From Corylus avellana (Eukaryota > Streptophyta > Magnoliopsida > Fagales > Betulaceae): a stretch of DNA of 64,000 nucleotides. Position 1 is the first letter of the stretch. Every line of letters begins with the position of its first letter. Shown piece by piece: positions 47,292-58,381 of the stretch. The translations under genes and the position numbers were made by a program. The stretch is taken from assembly GCF_901000735.1 (NCBI RefSeq), contig NC_081551.1, forward strand, positions 5,073,420 through 5,137,419, read 5' to 3'. The notes beneath the pieces are model-generated. The model was not told the DNA's origin. It did no database searches and saw only the letters and a program-made list of their open reading frames with translations.

Positions 47292-48503
47292 GGAAGAGAC
47301 ATTTAGTGCTCTACTTACAGCATCAAGTATGAATTAGTGCAAACTAATTGGAAGAGTTGGTTCCTAAAGGTACACAATGGTCATTGAGGATAGATATGGT
47401 CATTGAGGATGAAGTTTAAGCTATTTGATTGGAAGTTCTGATGAGGATATATAGAGGCGAGTATTCCAAGGTTCCTACAGTCCTCAAGATTTTCAAGTGA
47501 GCAACGAATCTTAAGTCAACTACCCCAAACTCCCAGCCTTCAAACCATGCATTGCAAAGTTTCCCCACACCAAAGGTCTAGAATCTACAACAATTAATGC
47601 ATGCTTGGCAAAATAAGGGTTGCTTGAATTGCAAGTATACTTTAGCATTGTGTTCCGCTTCATATGCTGCAAAGCAAAACATTCTTTGTTGTTCAAAAGA
47701 TCCAGAAGACATTTCACGATTATAGATCTAAACCAGCCACTAATATGTCAACAATAATATTGTTCTAGTCAGATGCAACAGCCAACAAAAGATTTCCATC
47801 AAAGGGAGTTAGACAGCTTACATGTAGATGCCATCAAGTACAACAAAATATCTTAGATTATCTCTGCCAGAAGATCTGCTTTTACACAGTCAAGAAGAAG
47901 CTTGTTACTGGCTCTCTTTGTAGCATTGGTGGTTTGGTGCTTGAGTGCTCTCAAGGTCAAACGGAACCAGTAGACGAAGCTTGTTTTCTGCTCCTGCACA
48001 ACAGGATTGGTGTGTATAATGGAGTTAGGTCAATGCCATACATAAATATTTTTCTTAGCAAACTCTCCCCCAATAGACTGAGTTCTATATTATTTATCAC
48101 AGCTAGCACATTGAATAGGTAACATAAACCAAGTTATTAGTCTACAATTAAATTGACTCTCTCATATTAGGATTTAAAGATGTGCAAGTCCCAATCATAA
48201 AAGCGTTAATTAGCACATAAGCCCATGTTAGTCTGGTGCATAAAACTGAATAAACTTCCATGATAACTATTAGTGTCAGTGTGTCACCAACAATACCTCC
48301 AAATAGTTCCATATCTGTTACCACATCCTAGTTCTGCTGTGCATCCTTTCCACAAACAGAAATCTTAACCATGGGGATTTTAAATCTGTGGATTAGCATA
48401 CAATGTTGTGCAACTAAGGAGCACCAAGCTTAATAAGCATCCATCGTCACAATGAGGTACATAGTTATTGTTTCCACCATAACCATATCCAAATTCCGCC
48501 CTT

Positions 48504-48672
48504 GTAAATCTTATGGTCTCTGAAGAGTAAAATCTTAAATCAATGGAGTTCAAATCTATGTATAATTAGCACATAACACCAAGCAAGGAAGGTGGATTGT
48601 AAATCTTATGGTCTCCGAAGAGTAAAATCTTAAATCAATGGACTTCAAATCTATGTAAGCAAGGAAGGTGGA
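48504..48672 (+). repeat. Tandem duplication, two units
   Basis: Unit 1 (48504-48598) and unit 2 (48599-48672) both run from GTAAATCTTATGGTCTC to GCAAGGAAGGTGGAT. Unit 2 lacks about 20 internal bases. Confidence 0.88.
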
Positions 48673-49734
48673 TGAAGCTCAGCAATGGGAAAAATCATTA
48701 TGATCAAAAGCCACCAGTCCTAGTCCAGTTCTACCACCAAACTCCCACTTCAAGCAACACCAGGATCGGGATGTGGCCCCACCTGAATAGTTAGTTTTTT
48801 TTTTTTTTTTGGTTAAATAGGATTGTAAACTCTTTAAACTAAACAAAAGTGTCTCCCATCTTGGCAGAGCATCCAGGCTCCAGCAGTAAAAATCAAATCT
48901 CCATCCTACATTATGGACTTGAATGCAAAATCTGATTAGTGTAGAACATATACTGTCTAAGCCTGAAAACCAGGTAGGGCTCAGACGATCAAGGCACCAA
49001 TAGGAAACTCGCATTGTGATGAAAGCAGAATTCGGACAACATGCAGCATTTTTCCCTCATGTGACAGGCAAGACTGCATTTTCTAATTTCCTGCATGTGG
49101 CAGGCAACCTTTCACATGCAAGCTTCCCACCTATATTTCTTTATGAGTGTCACTGCACATTACGTATTTTAAAATAGGTGTACCACTAGTTTGATAACCC
49201 CAGATTTATGACAAGTCACATACGCAGCCAATGTGTCTTGAACTCAGGCCCTCACCCTTCACATTGTTCTTATGGGAGGAGGATGTCCCATTTGAGGTAA
49301 AGCTCATCGGCAAATATGACTAAACTTTATCACTGACGTCATCAGATTAGGACATTAGAACCATACTCTGTAAATTTGAGATTATGAATTCTAAGCAGCA
49401 TAATGTTAAATATAAATTAAATGATTAAATTAACCATTTCTTATCATGTCCGAGGATATTGCAATTCAAATCCAAACATAACCCATAAACCTTTGCCATT
49501 AAAGTTTCTTATTCAATGAAACTTACAACTTAACTGAACTATACCCAAATTTTCAAATTCTTTTACCTGCCATTTCTCTACACACCAATGTTAATGCTCA
49601 TTCAATTTCTCCAAGCAATCCTAAAAAATCCATACTAAACGAAAACCCATTATTAAAAAAAAAAAAATCTAAAATCACTACTTACATGACCTGAGCCTCC
49701 TTTGGATAAATCAGCTCACACCGTCTGTGTTCTC

Positions 49735-49763
49735 CTTCTTCTTCTTCTTCTTCTTCTTCTTTT
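49735..49763. repeat. (CTT)n microsatellite
   Basis: Nine or so uninterrupted CTT units. Confidence 0.9.
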
Positions 49764-50563
49764 TCAGCGTCATAGACTCGTATTGAAAGCAGCACGCAAA
49801 TGCACAAGTGGCGTGCACCCATTTGGCGATAACAGTATGATTGGAAAGGGAAGTGATAAAGATATTAACAAATGGTTTCATTTCGTTCTTTGTCAAAATG
49901 ATTATTTCAGAGTTTCCGGACACTAAACTCTGTCGCTTTCTTAAGACTCAGTCTTAATTTGGTTCGAATTTCGGGTTCCGAACCAAGTTGCGGGTTTGGA
50001 GTGAAGATTTGGAGATCGTTGGATTGCAATTGACCAGCACTAGCAGACAGCGACAGGGTCGTGCATAGTTGCTATCGTCGATCTTTTCTTTCCGCATGCC
50101 GCCTGCACCGGTAGAATAATATTACAATAGTGAGTTTTTATACTTATGGGTGATTTTTTTAAATTATTTTTACACATATCCGGAAAAATGGGAGATAATT
50201 ATTAGAACTAGTGACTTCTACTTTATAAGGTGTGATCCTCGGTTGATTGGAGCTTAAGCTATCCCTTGAGGATAAAATTATTATTAGATTTATGATTAAT
50301 TTTTACTAGATTTTAATCCTATGGTGATTTCAAAAGCTACGTATAGGTTTAGGAAATTAAAAAGAGAGAGGTGAAAGTGTGTATATCATTTCTCGGATTA
50401 AAATTCAAAATGTAATAATCGACGCAAATTTCTTATCAATTCGGTAGCAAGAACTTCAACCTGGCTGCTGGATATGTATAACACTCATAATAAAAAGTTC
50501 AATTTTAATTACATTAAGAAAAATAAAACAATTAAAAATTATGGTCAAATACCTTATTATTAG

Positions 50564-50900
50564 TACATGAATTTTTACGTTTTTATATTTTCTTACCTAA
50601 GTTTCTATTTGTATCACAGATAGTACATATGTTATCAATAAATACCGGTTTAGTACCTCCGTCACCATTTCGTCAAAAAAAAAAAGACGGTTTGGCCACC
50701 TCATTCCGACCCTAGGGTGACCGAGCCACCCCTAGGCCAAAATGGGGTGGCTAAACCATTAGTTTTTTTTTTTGATGAATTGGTGACGAATGTGCTAAAT
50801 TGGTATTTATCGATAACATAGGTATCATCTATGATATAAATAGAAACATAGGTAAAAAAAAATAAAAATGTGAAAACCTAGGTACCAAAAGAAGTAATTA
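50564..50900. mobile_element. Foldback MITE
   Basis: Arms of about 120 bp are inverted copies: CTAAGTTTCTATTTGTATCA pairs with TGATATAAATAGAAACATAG, and CCGTCACCA with TGGTGACGA. The centre is a GGGTGGCT-type hairpin like those in other foldbacks of this window. Confidence 0.72.
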
Positions 50901-51956
50901 ACCTTAAAAAATAATAGGATAAAATAACACGTAGTAAAAAGTCAATTTTTAAGCCTTTAGTTTGAGCGGAGAAATTATGTGTTAGAGTTTTGATAAATTA
51001 TTATGCGTTGAATTATAATTCAAACAAGATTGTTGTTAAAGTTTCAAAGAAAAAAATTAAATAGCATTTTTTGTTGTAAAATTAAAAGGTAACAGTTGTA
51101 GTGTCGCGTGGGCTTTTATTTATACGTTATCCTTTGTATTTGCTTGCTCATGGTTAGTGGTTGAAAATCCACCCGTAACCCATATGGATAAGTGAATAGT
51201 AGACACGGGGCGGTTTTTAATCACCCACCTAACTCTCATAATTTTTTATGAGAATTTTTTAATAGTCACACTTTTTAAGAAAAAAACATTTGAAGTGTGA
51301 CTATTTTGATTCTTTTTTATAGAATGATTAGTCACACTTCAATTTTTTTTTTTTTTTAACGGTATAATTTTTTTGAAAATGTGAAACATATCATTCCGTT
51401 GGTTTTCTATCTAAAATTATGCCATCCATTAGTGTCATGTCAATATTTTTGCCACGCTACTTTAAAATAATAATTTTTAAATTTCATTAAAAATACAAAC
51501 TTTGAAAACAAAAACAATTTTTTTTTTTTGTTTTTTGTTTTTTTTTTAAATGAAGGATAGTGGGCGATGTGGATGTCACCCCACCTCCTATGGGTTGCTC
51601 GCAGCCATTGCTAGCCCTAGAGAGACTGGTAATCCCACGCCGGTCACCCCTTCATTTTGTTTTGGGTTAAATACTCCATACCCCCTAGGGTTTCCCAACT
51701 TTATTTTTTCTCCCCTTGTGGTTTCATTTTTATTACAGGAGGTCCCTATGGTTTTGATAAGTGACCAAATTAATCCATCCGTTAGTTGACCGTTAGGACT
51801 GACACGTGGACCAATCAGACGTCGACACGCGGCACATATTTAATTTTTTTTTTTTAAGAAAAAAATGTATTTTTTAAAAAAAGAAAAAGAAAAAAAGAAA
51901 CGGAAAAAAATTGGGGGTGGCCGAGCCACCCCCTTGGCCATTTGTGGGTGGCTCGG

Positions 51957-52380
51957 TGTTACAGTGCTGTTATGTTGCATTGTAATGAAATGAACAAGAA
52001 AAGAAAGAAAAGAAGAAAAGAAGAAAAGATAGAGAAAGAAGGGATGATTTTTATTGAAAAAGCCACTTCGAGGGTAGCCCAACCTCCTAGCACATTCGAG
52101 AGTGCAATTCTCCCAGTTCAAGAATGAACTTTACAATTCCCAAAAGCTAACTGTACAAATGAAGAGAGAACTACTTATAATTCTCTTACAAACTAACAAC
52201 CTCCTAACTGTATTACACTTCCTCCTAACAACTAATAGACTTAACTACTACTCCTCTCTGGAAGCTACTGCACGTGGAATTATCTTCACACATCTGCCAA
52301 CTTAGCACATCATCATCTAGCTCAGCACATCATCATCTTCTTGTACCTGCCACTCAGCATCATCTTCACAGCTAGTGACA
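51957..52380 (-). repeat. 3' LTR of Ty3 element 2
   Basis: 424 bp from TGTTACAGTGCTG to CAGCTAGTGACA on the plus strand. Right of it the minus strand reads ACGGGAGAGTAT, a purine-rich priming tract. Confidence 0.9.
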
Positions 52381-52393
52381 ATACTCTCCCGTT

Positions 52394-55222
52394 TCAAAAC
52401 ACCTTGCCCACAAGGTGTGGATAAGCCCTTTTCAAAGCTTGAAATTCCTCCCAAGTGGCATCCTCCGGAGATTGCCCTGCCCACCTGATGAGAACTTCAG
52501 TGAGTGCATGATTGTCTTTAGCTCTAGACCTTTTGGCCAACACAGCCACTGGTTCAGGCTGAATAATTCCATCTCCATTCACAGGAGGTAGTGTAGGAAT
52601 AGCAATATTGCGGCTCCCTAACTTAGGCTTGAGCTGTGAAACATGAAATACAGGATGTATCTTAGCATTGGAAGGCAAACTCAGTTCATAAGCTACTTCC
52701 CCCACTTTCTTAATCACTGAGAAGGGGCCTTAAAATCTAGGAGATAATTTCAAGGCCCTTCGAGTACCCAAGGAGCCCTGTCTGTAAGGCTGCAGCCTGA
52801 GATACACCTGCTGTCCAATGTCTAAAGTTCTTTCTGACCTCCTTAAATCATCATATTTCTTCATTCTCTGTTGAGCATGCTGAAGATTTTGCTGCAATAA
52901 GGCTAAAATTTCCTCTCTAGACTTCAAAATCTCAGCCACAGCTGCCACTTGAGTAGTTCTTGGCACATAGGTTAGCAACCTAGGAGGTAGTCTCCCATAC
53001 ACAGCCTCAAAGGGTGTCATCTTGATGGATGCTTGCCAACAAGTGTTATACCAATATTCAGCCCAAGGTAACCAAGTTATCCACTGCTTAGGCCTATCCT
53101 GAACAAAGCACCTAAGATAATTTTCCAGACTCTTATTCACAATCTCAGTCTGTCCATCCGTTTGTGGATGATAACTTGTACTCATTTTGAGTGTGGTTCC
53201 TTGCATTCTAAACAGCTCCTTCCAAAACACACTTGTAAAAGTGGGATCCCTATCAGAGACAATAGAAGTGGGCATGCCATGGAGCTTAACAATGTGATTT
53301 ACAAACAATTGAGCAACTTTAGATGCAGTATAAGGATGAGCTAAAGAAGTGAAATGAGCATACTTAGACAACCTGTCCACCACTACCAAAACTACAGAAT
53401 GTCCATTGGAGAGGGGCAAACCTTCCACAAAATCCATGGAAATATCAGACCAAATCTGAAGTGGAATTGGAAGTGGCTGCAGCAACCCAGCAGGAGAGGT
53501 GTTCTCATGCGTATTCTTCTGACAAACCTCACACTCCCTAATGAATTGTTTAAGGTCTTTTTTCATTCCCTTCCAAAAGAAATCCCTTTTGGCTCTCTGC
53601 ATTGTTCTCTCAAACCCAGAGTGACCTGCAATAGGATCACTATGAACAAAAGATAAGACTTGAGCTTTAATGATTGGATCCTCCCCAATACAGAGTCTGT
53701 TTTTATAAAACATCAAACCCTCTCTGTAAGCATACTTACCAGCATTCAACTTATTAGTCAACCAGTTAGTAACAAGCTTCTGCATAAGTGAATCATCTTT
53801 ATAATGAGTTTTCAACCTAGCCACCCAATCTGAAGTAGGTATTGATAAAAGAGCAATGGAGACCCCTTCTGTCCATCCTTCTCTCCTAGAGAGAGCATCT
53901 GACACTCTATTTTCAGTGCCCTTTTTAAATTCTACTGTAAAATCATACCCAAGCAACTTGGTTATCCACTTCTGTTGGACAGGAGTTCCAACCTTTTGTT
54001 CCAACAAGAATTTCAAACTTTGTTGATCTATTCTGACTACAAAGCTTTGTCCCAACAAGTAAGGTCTCCACTTCTGAATTGCAGTCACCAAAGCCAGCAG
54101 CTCCTTCTCATAAGTGGACATAAGAAGAGCTCTCCCCTTCAATGCTCTGCTCAAATAAGCAATGGGCTTATTGTGCTGCATCAAAACTGCTCCTATCCCT
54201 ACTCCACTTGCATCACATTCTATAACAAAGGGTTGAGCAAAGTTGGGCAATGCTAAAATAGGAGCATGAGTTACTGCAGTCTTTAAGCTTTGAAAAGCCT
54301 CCTTGGCAACCTCATTCCAAGTAAATGCATTCTTTTTCAACATGGCTGTTAATGGGGCAGGAATAGATCCATATCCCTTGATAAACCTTCTATAGTAACC
54401 TGTCAAACCCAAGAAGCCTCTCAAAGCTTTTATGTTGGTTGGAAATGGCCACTCAACCATAGCTTGAATTTTCCCTGGATTAGCTGTTACCCCATCTGCT
54501 GAGACAATATGGCCCAAATAATCCACCCTTGCACATCCAAATCTACACTTTGACATCTTGGCAAATAACTTGTGTCTCCTCAAAATGTCTAAGGCCATGT
54601 GTAAATGTTGTCTGTGTGTGTTTTCATCCTTGCTAAAGATGAGAATGTCATCAAAAAATACCAAGATAAACTTCCGGAGATAAGGTTGGAAAATATGATT
54701 CATGAGGCTTTGGAAGGTAAAATGAGCATTAGTTAAACCAAAAGGCATAACTAAAAACTCATAATGACCCTCATGTGTCCTAAAAGCAGTCTTAGGAATA
54801 TCCTTTTCCACTACTCTGATCTGGTGATAACTAGAGATCAAATCCAATTTGGAAAAAATTGTAGATCCAAACAGCTCATCCAACAATTCATCTACAACCG
54901 GAATTGGAAAACTATCTTTAATAGTTACCTTGTTGAGAGCTCTGTAATCCATGCAAATCCTCCATGTTCCATCAGCTTTCCTCACCAAAATTACTGGAGC
55001 AGAGAAGGGACTGGTGCTATGTCGAATTACACCAGATTGCAGCAAGCCTTTAACAATCTTCTCAATCTCCTCCTTCTGAAAAAATGGATACCTGTAAGGT
55101 CTGACTGAAACAGGTTGCTCCCCTTCTTTCAAGGTAATAGCATGGTCATGTGATCTAGATGGTGGAAGCTTAGTAGGAACTTGAAAAACATCCTTAAATT
55201 CTTCAAGAATATCACTGAACAA
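52394..55222 (-). pseudogene. pol of Ty3 element 2 (RT, RNase H, integrase, chromodomain)
   Basis: 55222-52730 is open for 830 codons. It has reverse transcriptase (MDYRALNKVTI, KLDLISSYHQI, catalytic VFFDDILIFS), RNase H (IECDASGVGIGAVLM), the integrase zinc site (HSGFERTM…CEVCQ) and core (MDFVEGLP, SDRDPTF, YHPQTDGQTE). After a TAA, 52717-52394 continues in the same frame with the C-terminal part and a chromodomain-like EVLIRWAGQSPEDATWEEF. Chromodomains are thought to steer integration to particular chromatin. The stop codons make it formally a pseudogene. Confidence 0.92.
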
Positions 55223-55234
55223 ACCCTCTTCCTC

Positions 55235-56989
55235 CTATGGAACTTGCTGCTCTTCCTGTCCCTCAGCATTGATAAGTTGTAGCATAATTCCTTTGCTATT
55301 TTTCTTCAACCACTTATGAGACTTCCCATCCTCAAAAGTTAAGGGAGGACCTTTCTGCAAACCCTTCAAACAGCACTTCACTTCACCCAACTGAAACTCC
55401 ATAGTTAAATGGCCAAAGTCCCATAAAATTGGACCCAACAATCTCCACCACTGTATGCCTAAAACCACATCACACCCTGCTAATGGTAGAATATACAAAT
55501 CTACCCTAAAGTTTGTCCCTTGAATTTTAAGACACAAGTCTGAACTTCTCCCTGGACTTCTTACTGTTTGACCATTAGCCACCTTCACCATAATAGCATC
55601 CCTATTGGAGCTCACAATTCCTAGCCTTTCAGCTAACTGTGAATCCACAAAATTGTGAGTACTCCCTGAATCAATGAGAATAATCACCTGCTGCCCTTTC
55701 AAAACTCCGATAATTCTCATTGTTTTGGGATTTGGAGTTCCTGTAATAGCATTGAGAGATATCTCAGGGTCTGCATCCAGAAAAAATTTCCCTGGATCCT
55801 CCTCTTCTTGGCAAGAAGTAGTCATCTCCATAATCCTTTTCAGCCCTTCCACTTCTTCAATTAAGAATAGCTTAGGCACAACACACACATGACCTCTACT
55901 CCATTTATCATCACATGAGTAACATAAGCCCTTTTTCCTCCTCTCATCCATTTGGGCAGGAGAAATTTTTTGAACTGGAACTATTGCCTTAGGAGTATCA
56001 TTAATAAACCCTTTGGTCTGATTGGTACCTCCAAAACCCCCCTGATTTTGCTTTGATGCATTATAAAACTGCACTCTATTCCCAACTGAATTTCCACCCT
56101 TATTGGCTGCATAACTACTCTCATTTCCCACTCCTTGATTTCTCTAAACAGGTTTCCCTGACCTACTGTTAGTTGCAAGACATTCCTCCTGAATCCGTGC
56201 CAAAGCATAAGCATCATTCAATGTCTTGGGATTAAACATTCTCACAGGCAATCGAATGTTATCTCTCAAACCCCCCAAGAACATACTCAGTTTGTGAGAA
56301 TCAATCAACAGTAAGACTCTATTTGCCAATATTTCAAATTGAGTTTTATATTCATCTAAAGAGCCAACTTGTTTCAGTTTAGATAGGGTCTCCATAGGAT
56401 CATCATATGCCCCCTTACCGAATCTAACTTGAATAGCAATCAAAAAATCATTCCAACTAGACAGATTATTAGTATTTCTTAAGGCTTGAAACCATGATAA
56501 GGCCTTACCTTCCATGTGGAATGTAGTAATCCTCAATTTCTGCCTTTCTTGAATGTCATAAAATTCAAAGAATTGCTCAGCTCTATAACACCATGAATCT
56601 GGGTCGTCACCATTGAAAGTTGGGAATTCCAACCTAATAGCCTTAGTGTGAATCTCATAAACACTTTTTCCCCACTGTTGAGCAACCCCACAACCAGAAA
56701 CTGTAGCATCCTCCTCCACATTCTGGTGAATAGGCTGCTTCTCTTGCTGCTTGTCCTTGGCCAAGATTGATGTCATCATTCCCATCAACTTATTCAATGT
56801 CGTTTTCATCTCAGGGATATCCTTCATATCCTTTCTTAGCTCCAAAACCTCACTTTGGACTTCTTTTAACTGCTGGCCCTGCTCCCAGAGTGTATCCTCT
56901 GCCATTGTAAAACTATTTTTCATGTAACGAAAAGAAGATAAAAGAAAAGAAAATATACGAACCAAATGGATCAAGGGCTTTGATACCAC
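55235..56989 (-). pseudogene. gag and protease of Ty3 element 2
   Basis: 56989-56144 (281 codons) is gag with the capsid-like region EFPTFNGDDPDSWCYRAEQF and GKALSWFQALR. A TAG follows, then the same frame continues at 56131-55235 with a zinc-binding CYSCDDKWSRGHVC and the protease signature ILIDSGSTHNFVD. Another TAG separates it from pol. Confidence 0.9.
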
Positions 56990-56990
56990 T
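56976..56990 (-). other. Primer-binding site of Ty3 element 2
   Basis: Minus strand AGTGGTATCAAAGC next to the 5' LTR; close to the initiator tRNA-Met complement TGGTATCAGAGC. Confidence 0.82.
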
Positions 56991-57461
56991 TGTTACAGTG
57001 CTGTTATGTTGCACTGTAATGAAATGAACAAGAAAAGAAAGAAAAGAAGAAAAGATAGAGAAAGAAGGGATGATTCTTATTGAAAAAGCCATTTCGAGGG
57101 TAGCCCAACCTCCTAGCACATTCGAGAGTGCAATTCTCCCAGTTCAAGAATGAACTTTACAATTCCCAAAAGCTAACTTTACAAATGAAGAGAAAACTAC
57201 TTATAATTCTCTTACAAACTAACAACCTCCTAACCGTATTACACTTCCTCCTAACAACTAACAGACTTAACTACTACTCCTCTCTGGAAGCTATTGCACG
57301 TGGAATTATCTTCACACATCTGCCAGCTTAGCACATCATGGGAAGCTACTGCATGTGGAATTATCTTCACACATCTGCTAGCTTAGCACATCATCATCCA
57401 GCTCAGCACATCATCATCTTCTTGTACCTGCCACTCAGCATCATCTTCACAGCTAGTGACA
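56991..57461 (-). repeat. 5' LTR of Ty3 element 2
   Basis: 471 bp, same ends as the 3' LTR. About 50 bases longer because the stretch around GGAAGCTACTGCATGTGG (57340) is a tandem duplicate of the stretch before it. Confidence 0.9.
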
Positions 57462-57990
57462 CTCGGCCACCCCCATCCGGCCAGATGGGGGTGGCCCCCA
57501 ATTTTTTTTTTTTTAAAAAAAGAAAATACTTTTTTTTAATTAAAAAAAAAATACATTTTTTGAAATTAAAAAAAAAATAAAATAAAAATTAAATATGTGC
57601 CACGTGTTGATGTCTGATTGGTCCACGTGTCAGTCCTAATGGTCAACTAATGGTCAACTAACGGATGGACTAACTTGGTCACTTATTAAAACCACAGGGA
57701 CCTCCTGTGATAAAAATGAAACCACAGGGGGGAAAAAATAAAGTTGAAAAACCCTAGGAGGGTATAGAGTATTTAACCCTTTTGTTTTTGTTTTTAAAAT
57801 TTTGATTTTTTTATTAAAATATTATTATTTTAATGTGATATGACAAAAATAATGACGTGACAGTAATGGATGACACAATTTTGGACAGAAAATCAACATT
57901 TCCATAAAGCTGAGAAAAAAAAAAAAAACACACACACACACATACACTTTAGGTGTTATCTTTTTTTTGTCAAAATTTTATATATTTGTC

Positions 57991-58103
57991 TCTATGAGTA
58001 GCTCAATCAGCTGTGGACCACGCCTAATAAAACGGAGGTCACTAGTTCGAATCCCCCTCCCCCTTCCTTTGTGTGGACATGTAAAAAAATAAAATAAAAA
58101 ATT
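57991..58103 (+). mobile_element. tRNA-derived SINE-like element
   Basis: Box A-like TAGCTCAATCAGC (57999-58011) and box B AGTTCGAATCC (58044-58054) have tRNA spacing. They are followed by TTTGTGTGGACATG and an A-rich tail (58082-58101). The tRNA-like part cannot fold as a normal tRNA, so it is a SINE rather than a tRNA gene. Confidence 0.65.
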
Positions 58104-58381
58104 CCATATTTTATATGTAGTTTTCAAACCTTTTTTTTTTTGCCCAAAGTAAAATTTGCTTTCTTCCCCAATTTCAAATATTGTCTTGGTTCCGAAGGAA
58201 ACAGAGTAGGCAAGAACTTCCCTTTGCGGACCCTCCGACCAAGCCTTGACGACCGGTAACCATCCGAGCCCTTCTTATATATTTTTTTGAAATTTCTCAA
58301 TTGCACTTATGGATTACATCCTATAACTTTGGCGCTTAAAATTAGGGTTTCGAATGACATTTGGCTTTGCAGTAAATTAAC
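58104..58381 (+). promoter_or_regulatory. Upstream region of the Borealin-like gene with E2F site
   Basis: TTTGGCGC at 58328-58335 matches the E2F consensus TTTSSCGC, 47 bases before the ATG. A poly-T run lies at 58132-58141. No other element was identified. Confidence 0.5.

Larger units (their letters stand above)
45371..51397. other. Long spacer upstream of GGT with scattered repeats
   Basis: The GGT promoter should lie just above 45370; no definite element was identified. Other content: CT-rich tracts near 46000 and 46350, a TRIM-like element, a tandem duplication at 48504-48672, a (CTT)n run near 49735-49763, a foldback at 50564-50900, and AT-rich sequence. An open frame on the minus strand at 49014-48679 has no recognisable motif. 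No further gene recognised. Confidence 0.5.
51957..57461 (-). mobile_element. Ty3-type chromodomain LTR retrotransposon, near-intact, target duplication CTCGG
   Basis: 5505 bp on the minus strand. The 5' LTR is 56991-57461 and the 3' LTR 51957-52380; CTCGG flanks both ends (51952-51956, 57462-57466). The primer site lies at 56976-56990. One reading frame runs from 56989 to 52394 (about 1,530 codons) through gag, protease, RT, RNase H, integrase and chromodomain, interrupted by only three stop codons and no frameshift. Long LTR similarity and few lesions indicate a recent insertion. Confidence 0.93.
51664..57779. mobile_element. Inner foldback element, itself split by Ty3 element 2
   Basis: GGGTTAAATACTCCATACCC at 51664 pairs with GGGTATAGAGTATTTAACCC ending 57779. 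The arms of about 290 bp share complementary stretches such as GACACGTGGACCAATCAGAC. TTTTGTTTT flanks both sides (51655-51663, 57780-57788), a possible 9-bp duplication, though in T-rich context. Confidence 0.78.
51398..57897. mobile_element. Outer foldback element, host of a nested insertion
   Basis: GTTGGTTTTCTATCTAAAAT at 51398 pairs with the inverted copy ending near 57897 (TTTTGGACAGAAAATCAAC), and the arms continue inwards (CCATCCATTAGTGTCATGTC against GACGTGACAGTAATGGATG). With the inner foldback removed it is a short non-coding MITE-like unit. Confidence 0.65.

Noticed and set aside
48679..49014. 111-codon minus-strand frame
   Set aside because: Includes a poly-Lys run from poly-T and has no splice or protein motif; probably repeat-derived.
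57999..58054. Possible tRNA gene
   Set aside because: Boxes A and B are present, but acceptor and anticodon stems do not form and an A-rich tail follows; a SINE is better.
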